A DNA stretch of 33,718 nucleotides from Planctomycetia bacterium (GTDB lineage: Bacteria; Planctomycetota; Planctomycetia; Gemmatales; Gemmataceae). The stretch covers positions 1 through 33,718 of the forward strand of contig SYLG01000154.1 in the NCBI GenBank assembly GCA_005808665.1. Reading direction: 5' to 3'. The notes under the pieces are model-generated. The model was not told the DNA's origin, searched no databases, and saw only the letters and a program-made list of their open reading frames with translations. The position numbers and the translations under genes were made by a program. Below, in pieces: positions 9,001 to 16,276 of the stretch; position 1 is the stretch's first letter; the number at the start of each line of letters is the position of its first letter.

Positions 9001-9762
9001 GCTTGCCACGCCAACCCTGGTTATCAGGTAATGGGATTTGATAATCTCCGTGTCCTCCATGGTGTCAAACTCGACACCTCCAAACCGATTGACCTTTCCG
9101 TGTTTGCGGGACGAATCGATTTTTCCCAGGCTCTCCTGACCTCAGTTCAATCAGAGATTCGTGGGGTTCGTGGCACTCAACAGTCGGCACCTCTTGTCCG
9201 CACGGACATTCTCCTTGGGGCGATTGGGAACCATCGGCCGAACCCTAACGCCCAAGGCTTACCCCATGGAATCAAAGGCAATTATCCCTATCCCAAGTCG
9301 CAATGGTACGAAAGCCTCCTTTTCCATGGGTCCGCATGGCAAGGTATCACCGACATCGAGGCCTATGCTCCGGAAGGATCCCCGGAGCCCGGGATCGTTT
9401 GTCGCATCCAGGCGGCACCTGCCCCGGCGGCGTGGATACGCTTGCCTCATCGTTCCCGCTGGATCTTCGACCCTCTCGTGCTTGATTGTGCCTTCCAGTT
9501 GATGATTCTCTACTGCCAGGCCCAGCTTGGGATGCCCTGCCTCCCTTCGCTGGTGACAAGCTTTCGCCAGTTCCAGGGTTTTCCTGGCGAGGGATGTCGG
9601 GCGGTCCTTCGCATCCGTAAATGCACCAAAGGCCAGGTGATGGGTGATGTGGATTTCCTGACACTTGCGGGCATTCCCATCGGCCGTATGGAAGGCGTTG
9701 AATCGGTTGCGGACCCTGCCCTTGCGGGAGCTTTTGTTCGCAACCAAACCGCCCATTCCTAG
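3091..9762 (+). CDS. pfaA: PfaA-like multidomain lipid synthase, KS-AT-ACP-ACP-KR-DH
   Basis: A 2223-residue iterative synthase subunit. Domains: ketosynthase (about 14-485) with the Cys220/His355/His397 triad in DAACASS, EAHGTGT and IGHTKAA; acyltransferase (about 608-910) with GHSLGEW (Ser713) and AFHTP (His824); a proline-rich linker; a helical segment (about 1070-1118); two acyl carrier domains with LGIDSIKR (Ser1232 and Ser1344, the phosphopantetheine sites); ketoreductase (about 1620-1860) with TGGARGV (1631-1637), Ser1803, Tyr1816 and Asn1820; and a C-terminal dehydratase (about 1930-2215) with His1950 in HxxxGxxxxP and Asp2132 in DCAFQ. All catalytic residues look intact. This is the PfaA order, but with two carrier domains where I recall marine enzymes having five or more. 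The start at 3091 is fixed by the ATGA overlap with pfaD and precedes the ketosynthase directly; an upstream in-frame TTG (3031) would lie inside pfaD. Confidence 0.95.
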   Translation: MSPISPRNPQITFEPIAIIGAGALFPGSLDRESYWASICHAEDQIGPIPAGRWDPKDHYDQDPTTPDRVYANRGGFLEEVPLTPAEFGLSPTGLQATDTSQLLSLWATRRLFLEAGFSLGEGISGRIFDRSRTSVIMGVTGAQQLMLPLGTRLDGGRWTRILLDEGVEATVASRVVSSMLDLYPPWLENSFPGLLGNVVAGRIAHRFNLGGSNCVVDAACASSLAAIHMGVMELQAGKADMIVSGGVDTFNDPFMYACFSKTPALSKSGSARPFDKDADGTILGEGVGLVLLKRLADAKRDGDTVLGVIRGLGASSDGLGSAVHAPRKEGQIACLQAAHKSGGIDPTTIGLVEAHGTGTKVGDATELAGLVEVFSAAQGKPLAPWCALGSVKSQIGHTKAAAGAAGLIKALLAVRLGVIPPTVKVGDPQPSLRDPLCPFYIADRPRPWLNLPDPSRQGGVLPRRAGVSAFGFGGSNYHVILEQAPEPEQAAGVQGLLKQTEGPIAWDPDVWFAAVSAGNEAGVTEKLAGLHKRLLDRHPSHLDHEWAQIVAKESRKAFRSTDPLRVVLVGSVHNRGRARVLSPFELLAKALDNEPDPGIHRGRGPIQGGVGLLFPGQGSQEPDMLLRLSIRFPGMRTLLERAESHFSQQFPGNEPLSRVVYPIRGFVENEAELWRDRIRDTRYAQMALAGLSLGAFKVLERFGVKPQAAAGHSLGEWTALAAAGRITPDTMLVLVAKRAALMNHSGADRTGVTREKGAMLAVLAPEEQARQVLNTIQSPLILANRNSPTQVVFAGSRAMVDRAHVLLSQQGIRSVILDVADAFHTPAMFPAVEPMQKALAQEPFGPGAFPVFANVTAREYPTDPPSARSLLAGQLSQPVQWSDTLLQMASQGIDTFIECGPGRKLSGLVTATLGQAGQALALDPVPGIGLAPLANILAHLASRGHPVHLDAWDAGEWEQRVATKSAFVVPVGGGLVRPKANGSKSVNTKAAKPVPTITAPGAAPRQMSIEAIPLTASGSEVGRSQANAPKTTITDPSLGNSRDAKPLPARKVFSTVPPMDSLHLPVSNSMVNQGALAFGRETLAALQQLQEQTAKLHKQFLEGQELAQRTLQALIESRFRPGSLAMASPAIVQPPLVEPVETPAPALVPALLPGLVVPEPVNPVPVVTVTAPIVAKVAAPAPLTPVPSMPVVVPGNSSALRVLTQIVAEKTGYPEDTLEPDMALDTDLGIDSIKRVEILSAVQEAMPGAPAIGAEHMSTLRTLRQLADHLSGGEKAALAAMVVTAPKIEPVKAETIKAPASVAVLANNSHALAVLTKIVAEKTGYPEDTLEPDMALDTDLGIDSIKRVEILSAVQEVMPGAPAIGAEHMSTLRTLSQLADHLSGGPPAFFPDRSPRELASNRPAPEVTGAKAKTVPLVLEPSVLSRFCLLPRDVPVDPPPSWIVPGTRIVVLAEDAATGAPVLEGLRNLGARADLALLGDPASLPERLEALVIVAGFSVNPLAPRHLEHRVLVWVQAALGPLSESADRGPVQVCLIAAVPSGNTLPTHNSLIACGLAGLVKSIRWEAQGVCSQVIRLEGKVDASVASWIGRPGLEELLIQHGQTRILYLAEGNISSPQKPPVEPGDLVLVTGGARGVTAACALELARTLQPNLVLCGRTPLPKAEPHWLQGACDEAQVRKAIATHSPTKLSPKQILESAKGYLAAREVRENLEALRSAGTKVEYVSLDVADPERVRQTLADLVRRHGPLRGIVHGAGVLADARLLDKTPLQMDTVIGAKLDGLLNILSETEFAKLGFLSLFGSSTGRFGRLGQADYAVANEAIAACARWVASSHPSCAVRIIDWGPWEGGMVKGGLKALFASEGVGLIPLAEGAKFLVNEICAGPEPMAEVVALAPNSRLPELPSNTIFPPVGINNANPQSVKVPSLPDTLEKSFHQRIDLVSHPVLGDHVLNGHPVVPLALLAEWLGHAACHANPGYQVMGFDNLRVLHGVKLDTSKPIDLSVFAGRIDFSQALLTSVQSEIRGVRGTQQSAPLVRTDILLGAIGNHRPNPNAQGLPHGIKGNYPYPKSQWYESLLFHGSAWQGITDIEAYAPEGSPEPGIVCRIQAAPAPAAWIRLPHRSRWIFDPLVLDCAFQLMILYCQAQLGMPCLPSLVTSFRQFQGFPGEGCRAVLRIRKCTKGQVMGDVDFLTLAGIPIGRMEGVESVADPALAGAFVRNQTAHS
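6700..6909 (+). repeat. First copy of the duplicated acyl-carrier-protein module
   Basis: This encodes the first carrier domain (phosphopantetheine Ser1232). It recurs 336 bases (112 codons) downstream at 7036-7245 with only scattered, mostly silent differences. Over the ~70-residue core I count two amino-acid changes (EAMPG to EVMPG, TLRQL to TLSQL). Confidence 0.9.
7036..7245 (+). repeat. Second copy of the duplicated acyl-carrier-protein module
   Basis: This encodes the second carrier domain (phosphopantetheine Ser1344). The in-frame offset of 336 bases includes an alanine/proline/lysine-rich linker that is not conserved between the copies, so only the folded domain is kept similar. Confidence 0.9.
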
Positions 9763-9780
9763 CCGGAGGCCATTCGTCCG

Positions 9781-12700
9781 ATGCCAGGAAGAGCTGCCCC
9801 ATACCGGGATTGCCCGATAGCCATTGTGGGCCTTGGCGGGATTTTCCCCGAAGGCTTGGATCCTGCCGGGTTGTGGCGGGCGGTCCTCGAACAACGGTGG
9901 TTGGGAAGCGAACCCACCCCGGGCAGATGGGTCCTTCCTCCGGATGCCATCTGCGACTCTTCGGCAATCCTTCCCGACCGGGTTCGAAGCAAAAACCTTT
10001 GTGCCGTACCCGGCTCTTTTTTTTCACTCGAGCTTGATCCACCCGAATCGCTTGCCCTCCATGCCGCCAGGGCGGCCTTGGCATCAACACGGCTTGAAAA
10101 GGTCGACAGGAACCGGATCGGAGTGATCCTTGGGAACATCTTTTTGCCAACCAGACAATTGGCAAAGCGGGCCGAGGCTGTTTTTGCAGGGTCAAATCCA
10201 CCCCTGGCAAGGCCATGTGACGGGCTGGGTCCGGCCAATGTATCGCTTTCGGTAGTCCGGGAATTCGGATTGGGGGGGGGCCACCAGACTATCGATGCGG
10301 CATGTGCATCATCCTTATATGCGATCCACTTTGGGGCCATAGAGCTGATGCTTGGCCGCCTCGATGCTGTCCTGGTGGGGGGCGTGTCCGCTCCCGACAG
10401 CCTTTATACACAGATGGGGTTCAGTCAGCTTCGGGCCTTGAGCCCAAGCGGCCGGTGCCGACCCTTCAACCACCAGGCGGATGGCCTAATCGTTGGTCAG
10501 GGGGCGGGAATGGTGGTCCTGAAAAGGCTGGCGGACGCCATAGCCCATGGGGACAACATTTTGGCACTGATCGCCGGCGCAGGCCTTGCCAACGACATCG
10601 ACGGCGGTTTGCTTGCCCCCTCTTCCGAGGGCCAACTACGGGCTATGCGGGCAGCATATGATGCGGGGGCAATGGTCCCGGGAGATGTGGATTGGTTTGA
10701 GTGCCACGCCACCGGAGCCCCGGTGGGTGATCAGGTGGAGGTGAAAAGCCTTACCGATTTACTTCGTTCCAACAGACGGTTTACCCATGCTAACCTCCAT
10801 CATGACCACCGCATCCCGGTGGGTTCTGTAAAGTCCAACATCGGTCACCTCCTTACCGCCGCGGGTGGGGCTGCCTTGACCAAGGCATTGATGGCCCTTT
10901 CCGCGGAGCGTATTCCGGGAATGGCCGGATCGGACGAACCATTAGGAGAATTGTCCCATCCCGATTGTCCGGTTATCCTCTCTCCTGAAGACAAACATTG
11001 GACCCAAAGATCCGATCGGCCCCGAAGGGTCGCCTTGAGTGCCTTTGGGTTTGGAGGAATCAATGCCCATATCATTCTCGAAGGGTTTCAACCGGTAAAA
11101 GAATCCGTGGTCAATCCCAGGGCCCTGTCCCCTTTGGTCCCCCCGGTGGCCATTACGGCCGTTTCGATGGTACCCGCAGAGGATGATTTCACGGGTGAAA
11201 TCCGGGTGGCCGCCGGTGGCTTTCGGATTCCACCTGTTGAGATGTTGTCGATGTTGCCCCAGCAACTACGGGTTTTGGCAGCAGCCAAATCCCTGGTGGT
11301 TGATGTTTCTGGCTCAAAAACCGCCCTGGTCCTGCAGGCAACGACCGACCCGGCAACCACCAATTATCACCTTCGTTGGTTGGGTCTTTCAGGCGGCCTA
11401 TCCCAGGAGGATCCCTTGCTTGTGCCCCCCCTTGATGCCAATCGGGTCATGGGGGCCTTGGCAAGTATTGCCGCGAGCCGTATTGCCAGGCAACTTCGGC
11501 TTGGCGGCCCCTGTTTTACTTTTGCTTCCGGGCCAGGTGGAGGGGTTGCCCAAGCCCTGCGGACTGCAGAAGGATTGCTCTTTTCAGGTGAGGCAGAGCA
11601 AGTCATTGTTGGGGCTGTGGGTTCGCCCCCCGATCCAAGAACACATGGTGGCCCCCAATCAGAAACCCCCTTAAAGGCTGATCCTGATGCCGATGCCACA
11701 GTCTTGCTCCTCCTGGAGAAAGTATCCGGGACCCATTCCCGGGGGCGCCCCATCCTTGCCCACTTGCTGGGAACCGGGCTTGATTCCCTTCCCACAAGCC
11801 ACCGCATTGGTCCGGGAGTCGATGATGCGATGGAGGAAGCTCTTGAGGAAGCTTTTTCCGGCGAAGGGGCTCATCCCGGTGGTGTAACCCTTTTTACCAG
11901 CCACCATGATCCTGCCCAAAAGCCATCAACTGCCGGGCTCGAAGATTTTTTTGGTCCCCGTTGTCCCCATTCACCACGATGGTGGCGGGGTGCCTACACC
12001 ACCCCGGCCCCTGCCATCACCCGCCCATGGGTATCCCTTGCCCAAACAACCCGGGCCCTTGCCTCCCGCAGGATTCCCGCTTCCCCCATTGGGGAGGGAA
12101 TGCCTGATATCCCGGGTATTCTTCCCTGTCCGTTGGATATACCTTGGGTGGCAAATGCCGCCGACCAACCCCGAAGTGCCCTGGTTGTGGCAACCGGAGC
12201 GGATGGCAACACCTCTGCTGTTCTCCTTGGGGGTCCCCAGGCCCCGCTTTTTGCTGCCCCTGTTTCCCAGGCCGATTGGCCCGAAGCACTGATTTTGATC
12301 GAAGGGAATTCCCCTGCCGAAATAGAGAGCCTATTGGGTCGGCTGGAGGTCCTGAACAAACGGAATCCGGGTACCACACCACGCCGCCTTGCCCACCTTT
12401 GGGCAAGCTCTGTCCCTCCCTGCCCCATGGCCCGGTTGGGTATGGCCCTTGTTTTTCGACAAGGGAGATCCTTTTCAGAGCTTTTGAATCAGGCAAGGCA
12501 GGTCCTGGTTCAATCCGCCCCAGAGGTATCACCCACCACCCAGGGCCTTAATTTTCCGGAGGTTCTCTTCCGGCGAAATCCCCTGGGTAACCAGGCCCCT
12601 GTGTGCCTTGTCTATCCAGGTTCCGGGCAGGCCACCTTTGATATGGGAAGAACGCTAGCCCTGGCCTTTCCAGACATTCTTGAAGCACGGGAAGCGTCCA

Positions 12701-15700
12701 CCAAACAGGGAGCATCCGCATTTGTCCCGGGAAAATTCTGGACAGGAAATGCTGCGGATGCAGCCTCTGCCAACCCTCGACAACAAATTATGGGCCAGAT
12801 CAACCATGGTTGTCTGGTCACAGGCATTCTTGCCACTCTTGGAGTCTCCCCGGCGTTTGCCCTTGGCCAAAGCCTGGGTGAATCGACAATGATGTTCGCT
12901 TTGGGGGCATGGCCCCAAAAGGACAGGATGCTGCGTGAATTGATGCGTTCCAGTCTCTTTCAGACCGAGGTTGTGGAACCGTGGAATGCGGTGCGCCAAT
13001 ATTGGAATCGGCCGAAAGGAACAAAAGTGGATTGGGTTCAAGCCCTTTTTCCGGTTTCGTTCAAGCACCTTTCCGTGGCTCTGGTGGGCTTGGAACGCAC
13101 CTATCCTTTGATCGAATTGGCGCCCGCTTTGGTCCTTGTTGGAGGGGAGGGCGGGGCACTTTCCGAATTGGCCAAGCGGCTTGCCATTGAACCCATCCGG
13201 ATCCCGGGAGGGACTTCTGTCCATGGACCCATGGCGGGTTCCATCGCAAACGCCTGGCGAAGCCTCCATCATGGCCCCGTGAGTCTACCGCCAGGCCTAA
13301 GGCTCTTCCTTGCGGGCTGTCCCGCCGCCATTCCACCCGTAAGCGACATCGTTGCCGAAGCCTTTGTCGAGGCTGCCCTATCCCCGATTTCGATGGTGGA
13401 CCTTGTGAGGCGGGCTCATGCGGCGGGTGCCCGGTTTTTCCTTGAGGTGGGACCAGGGGCTTCCTGCACTCCCCTTGTTCGTTCCATATTGGGCCCTCTC
13501 CCCCACGCCGCGGTTGCCCTTTCGCCGCGGCAAGGAGATGAACGAGCGGGGTTGCTTTTGGCCATTGGAACCCTGATTGCCGAACGCATTCCTCTCGATC
13601 GCGAAGGACTTGGCAGACTCCTTTGCTGCGAGGAACAGGTGGCCACTAACCGTTTGGCGAACGATTTGATCATTCCCCGTGAAATACCCAGGTGCTTGCC
13701 CCACTTTGCCATAACAGAAACCCCCACCAACCCGGAGCCGGTTGTTCATTTGTCCAATCCTCCAGCCATGGAAGTCATGCAAGATCCCAATCATCCTCTG
13801 TCCCGTGCCATTCACCAGGCCGGCCTTTTACATGATGCACAATCTGCCTATTTGCGTTTTGCCCATGCCGGGACGGCCTTGGTGGAACGAATCCATTCCG
13901 GGGCGATTGCGTATTCCGAAACAGGAACCCAAATCCCGCCAGAGAGCATGCCTTTTTTCGGCCTTCCCATGGAGGAGGTACTCCCCGCGGTTCGCCGGAG
14001 TTTGACTCGCAACCATTGTATGCACCTTGCCATTGGCAGTGTCGCCCAGGCTTTGGGAAGCCGCTTCGCCCCCGCGGATGCTTTTCCCACCAGGGTACGC
14101 CTTCCCGATCAGCCATTGATGCTGGTGGATAGGGTCCTTTTGATCGAAGGGGAACCTCTTTCGATGCTGTCCGGTCGTGTTATCACTCAGCATGATGTAT
14201 TGCCTGGTGGTTGGTATCTTGATAACGATCGTATGCCCATTTCGCTTACAGTCGAGGCGGGTCAGGCCGATATGTTGTTGGCTGGATGGCTGGGAATTGA
14301 TTTCCAAACACGCGGCCTTTCTGTCTATAGGCTGCTGGACGCAACCATTACCTTTGAGAACTATCTGCCCCGCCCGGGGGAGGTAATGACCTATGACATT
14401 CGGGTTCTGCGGTTTTTCCGCCATGGGGACTCCTGGTTGTTTCGTTTCGAATTCGATGGATCGTGCCAAGGCAACCCTGTCCTCAGGATGCGTGAGGGTT
14501 GTGCCGGGTTCTTTACCCATGCCACACTTGCCCAGGGACAGGGGTTATTGCCCCAGGATTTTCCCCCACGAAAACCACCCGAGGCGGGTAGGGTGTTTGA
14601 AACCCTTGACAATCTGCAAATGGAAGCACTTCGCCGGGGTGACCTTGTTGCCGCTTTTGGTCCGGACTTTGCCGGTCACCCGGTGCAATACCCTGCCACC
14701 TTGCCCTCGGGAAGGATGGCGCTGATTCACCGGGCGACGGAAATAGACCTCTGTGGCGGGGCCATGGGTTTGGGTCGTATCGTCACCGAATGCGACATAT
14801 TTCCGGACGATTGGTTCCTCACCTGTCATTTCATCGACGATCAGGTCATGCCCGGCACGCTGATGTATGAAGCCTGTTTGCAATCGCTCCGGGTGTTGCT
14901 CATGCGCAAGGGTTGGATCGCCCCCGCCGGATCGGTGACGATCGAGGGGCGGCCTGGTTTGGCAAGTGCCCTCAAATGCCGGGGCCAGGTCACCCCATCC
15001 ACCCGCAAAACAGCCTACGAATTGGAAATCGTTGAAATCCATGAAGGCAGCAATCCATCGGTTGTTGCCCACGCTGTCATGTTTGCTGATGGTAAACCTG
15101 TGGTTTCCGTCCGGTCGATGAGCCTGCTCCTTGGGGGTACGGATTCCACTTCCTTTCACCCCATCGCTGGTACCAAGGTCCCCACCCTAGTTCCCGACAA
15201 CCCGGTCCTTGTGATGGACCACAATAGACTCCTGGAATTTTGCACAGGATCCCCCTCCAAAGCGTTTGGTTCAAGGTTTCTTCCCTTTGACAATGATCGC
15301 ATTATGGCCCGCCTACCCCGTCCACCGTACCTGTTCATGGATGAGGTGGTGTGGGCCGAAGGGGAGCCCCAAACCCAGAGTGCCCCTAAAAAATGCCTGA
15401 CCCGTTTTCGAGTCGATCCGAAGGCCTGGTGGGTCGGGGCTTCGGGCCACGGCCGTATTCCCTTTGCCGTACTTCTGGAGATTGCCCTGCAACCTTGTGG
15501 GTGGATTTCCGCCTGGTCGGGGGCAGCCCTAACTCTTGAGGAAGACCTTGCCTATCGAAACCTGGGTGGGACCGCTACGCTGCTTGGTGACCCCATTGCT
15601 GGACCAGGACTCATCGAGGTCCATGCCACCCTCGTCCGCATCTCCCGCTCGGGCGGTATGATCCTTCATTTTTTCACCTTTGATGTCCACTTCAATGGAA

Positions 15701-16251
15701 AATCCATTTATCAGGGAACCACATACTTTGGATTTTTCACCAAAAAGGCCCTGGCCAATCAGGTAGGCATTACCGACGGAAAGCCTTGGACCTCACCTAT
15801 GCCAACCCAGGTGTGTCCAGGGGTGGACGATTCCAGATTGCCCTCACCTCCGCTTTTGATGCTTGACGCCATTGAAAATTTCGACCAAGGCGGTGGTCCC
15901 AAGGGACTTGGTTTTGCCAGGGCGACCAAATCCGTCAATCCGGCCGAGTGGTTCTTTGAAGCGCACTTTTATCAGGATGCGGTCATGCCAGGATCCCTGG
16001 GATTGGAAGCGTTTGTGCAACTTGCAGGATTACTTGCAGATCCCACCGGGAAGAAAAAAGCCCTCATACTTCAAGGTTCTCCGGCCCATTCCTGGATCTA
16101 CCGGGGACAGGTCATTCCCAAACATCACACCATCACTACCAAGGTAGAGGTCACCGCCCGTCATGACGATCGTATCATCGCCGACGGCTGGGTCGAAGTG
16201 GATGGACGCATCATCTATCAGATGAAAGATTTTACATTTGGGCTTTTGTAG
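9781..16251 (+). CDS. PfaC/Pfa3-like lipid synthase, KS-CLF-AT with four hotdog dehydratase modules
   Basis: A 2156-residue partner of the KS-AT-ACP protein. Domains: ketosynthase (about 10-430) with Cys175, His309 (CHATGAPVGD) and His356 (SNIGHLLTAAG); a chain-length-factor-like domain (about 455-820), where alignment by eye puts Pro585 (ASGPGGG) at the usual cysteine position; an acyltransferase-like domain (about 940-1290) with GQSLGES (Ser1031), His1148 and EVGPG; and a C-terminal region (about 1430-2156) of four FabA-type hotdog modules. Modules two and four keep the catalytic pair (His1683/Glu1697 and His2062/Glu2076, each 14 apart, in HFxxDxVMPG contexts). Modules one and three lack the histidine (Trp1478; ASGHG near 1887-1891), as in double-hotdog folds with one live half. 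ATG 9781 lies 18 bases after the previous stop with CCGGAGG about 11 bases upstream. It fuses an acyltransferase into PfaC and has no acylglycerol-phosphate acyltransferase tail. Confident on family, open on product. Confidence 0.93.
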   Translation: MPGRAAPYRDCPIAIVGLGGIFPEGLDPAGLWRAVLEQRWLGSEPTPGRWVLPPDAICDSSAILPDRVRSKNLCAVPGSFFSLELDPPESLALHAARAALASTRLEKVDRNRIGVILGNIFLPTRQLAKRAEAVFAGSNPPLARPCDGLGPANVSLSVVREFGLGGGHQTIDAACASSLYAIHFGAIELMLGRLDAVLVGGVSAPDSLYTQMGFSQLRALSPSGRCRPFNHQADGLIVGQGAGMVVLKRLADAIAHGDNILALIAGAGLANDIDGGLLAPSSEGQLRAMRAAYDAGAMVPGDVDWFECHATGAPVGDQVEVKSLTDLLRSNRRFTHANLHHDHRIPVGSVKSNIGHLLTAAGGAALTKALMALSAERIPGMAGSDEPLGELSHPDCPVILSPEDKHWTQRSDRPRRVALSAFGFGGINAHIILEGFQPVKESVVNPRALSPLVPPVAITAVSMVPAEDDFTGEIRVAAGGFRIPPVEMLSMLPQQLRVLAAAKSLVVDVSGSKTALVLQATTDPATTNYHLRWLGLSGGLSQEDPLLVPPLDANRVMGALASIAASRIARQLRLGGPCFTFASGPGGGVAQALRTAEGLLFSGEAEQVIVGAVGSPPDPRTHGGPQSETPLKADPDADATVLLLLEKVSGTHSRGRPILAHLLGTGLDSLPTSHRIGPGVDDAMEEALEEAFSGEGAHPGGVTLFTSHHDPAQKPSTAGLEDFFGPRCPHSPRWWRGAYTTPAPAITRPWVSLAQTTRALASRRIPASPIGEGMPDIPGILPCPLDIPWVANAADQPRSALVVATGADGNTSAVLLGGPQAPLFAAPVSQADWPEALILIEGNSPAEIESLLGRLEVLNKRNPGTTPRRLAHLWASSVPPCPMARLGMALVFRQGRSFSELLNQARQVLVQSAPEVSPTTQGLNFPEVLFRRNPLGNQAPVCLVYPGSGQATFDMGRTLALAFPDILEAREASTKQGASAFVPGKFWTGNAADAASANPRQQIMGQINHGCLVTGILATLGVSPAFALGQSLGESTMMFALGAWPQKDRMLRELMRSSLFQTEVVEPWNAVRQYWNRPKGTKVDWVQALFPVSFKHLSVALVGLERTYPLIELAPALVLVGGEGGALSELAKRLAIEPIRIPGGTSVHGPMAGSIANAWRSLHHGPVSLPPGLRLFLAGCPAAIPPVSDIVAEAFVEAALSPISMVDLVRRAHAAGARFFLEVGPGASCTPLVRSILGPLPHAAVALSPRQGDERAGLLLAIGTLIAERIPLDREGLGRLLCCEEQVATNRLANDLIIPREIPRCLPHFAITETPTNPEPVVHLSNPPAMEVMQDPNHPLSRAIHQAGLLHDAQSAYLRFAHAGTALVERIHSGAIAYSETGTQIPPESMPFFGLPMEEVLPAVRRSLTRNHCMHLAIGSVAQALGSRFAPADAFPTRVRLPDQPLMLVDRVLLIEGEPLSMLSGRVITQHDVLPGGWYLDNDRMPISLTVEAGQADMLLAGWLGIDFQTRGLSVYRLLDATITFENYLPRPGEVMTYDIRVLRFFRHGDSWLFRFEFDGSCQGNPVLRMREGCAGFFTHATLAQGQGLLPQDFPPRKPPEAGRVFETLDNLQMEALRRGDLVAAFGPDFAGHPVQYPATLPSGRMALIHRATEIDLCGGAMGLGRIVTECDIFPDDWFLTCHFIDDQVMPGTLMYEACLQSLRVLLMRKGWIAPAGSVTIEGRPGLASALKCRGQVTPSTRKTAYELEIVEIHEGSNPSVVAHAVMFADGKPVVSVRSMSLLLGGTDSTSFHPIAGTKVPTLVPDNPVLVMDHNRLLEFCTGSPSKAFGSRFLPFDNDRIMARLPRPPYLFMDEVVWAEGEPQTQSAPKKCLTRFRVDPKAWWVGASGHGRIPFAVLLEIALQPCGWISAWSGAALTLEEDLAYRNLGGTATLLGDPIAGPGLIEVHATLVRISRSGGMILHFFTFDVHFNGKSIYQGTTYFGFFTKKALANQVGITDGKPWTSPMPTQVCPGVDDSRLPSPPLLMLDAIENFDQGGGPKGLGFARATKSVNPAEWFFEAHFYQDAVMPGSLGLEAFVQLAGLLADPTGKKKALILQGSPAHSWIYRGQVIPKHHTITTKVEVTARHDDRIIADGWVEVDGRIIYQMKDFTFGLL

Positions 16252-16276
16252 AACGGGATAAAGTCAGGGAGGACCG

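Noticed and set aside
9347-10216. 289-codon minus-strand frame across the junction of the two megasynthase genes
   Set aside because: Both strands cannot sensibly code here, and the plus strand encodes intact dehydratase and ketosynthase motifs.
13828-14520. 230-codon minus-strand frame
   Set aside because: It is antisense to the acyltransferase-dehydratase region, with no domain features.
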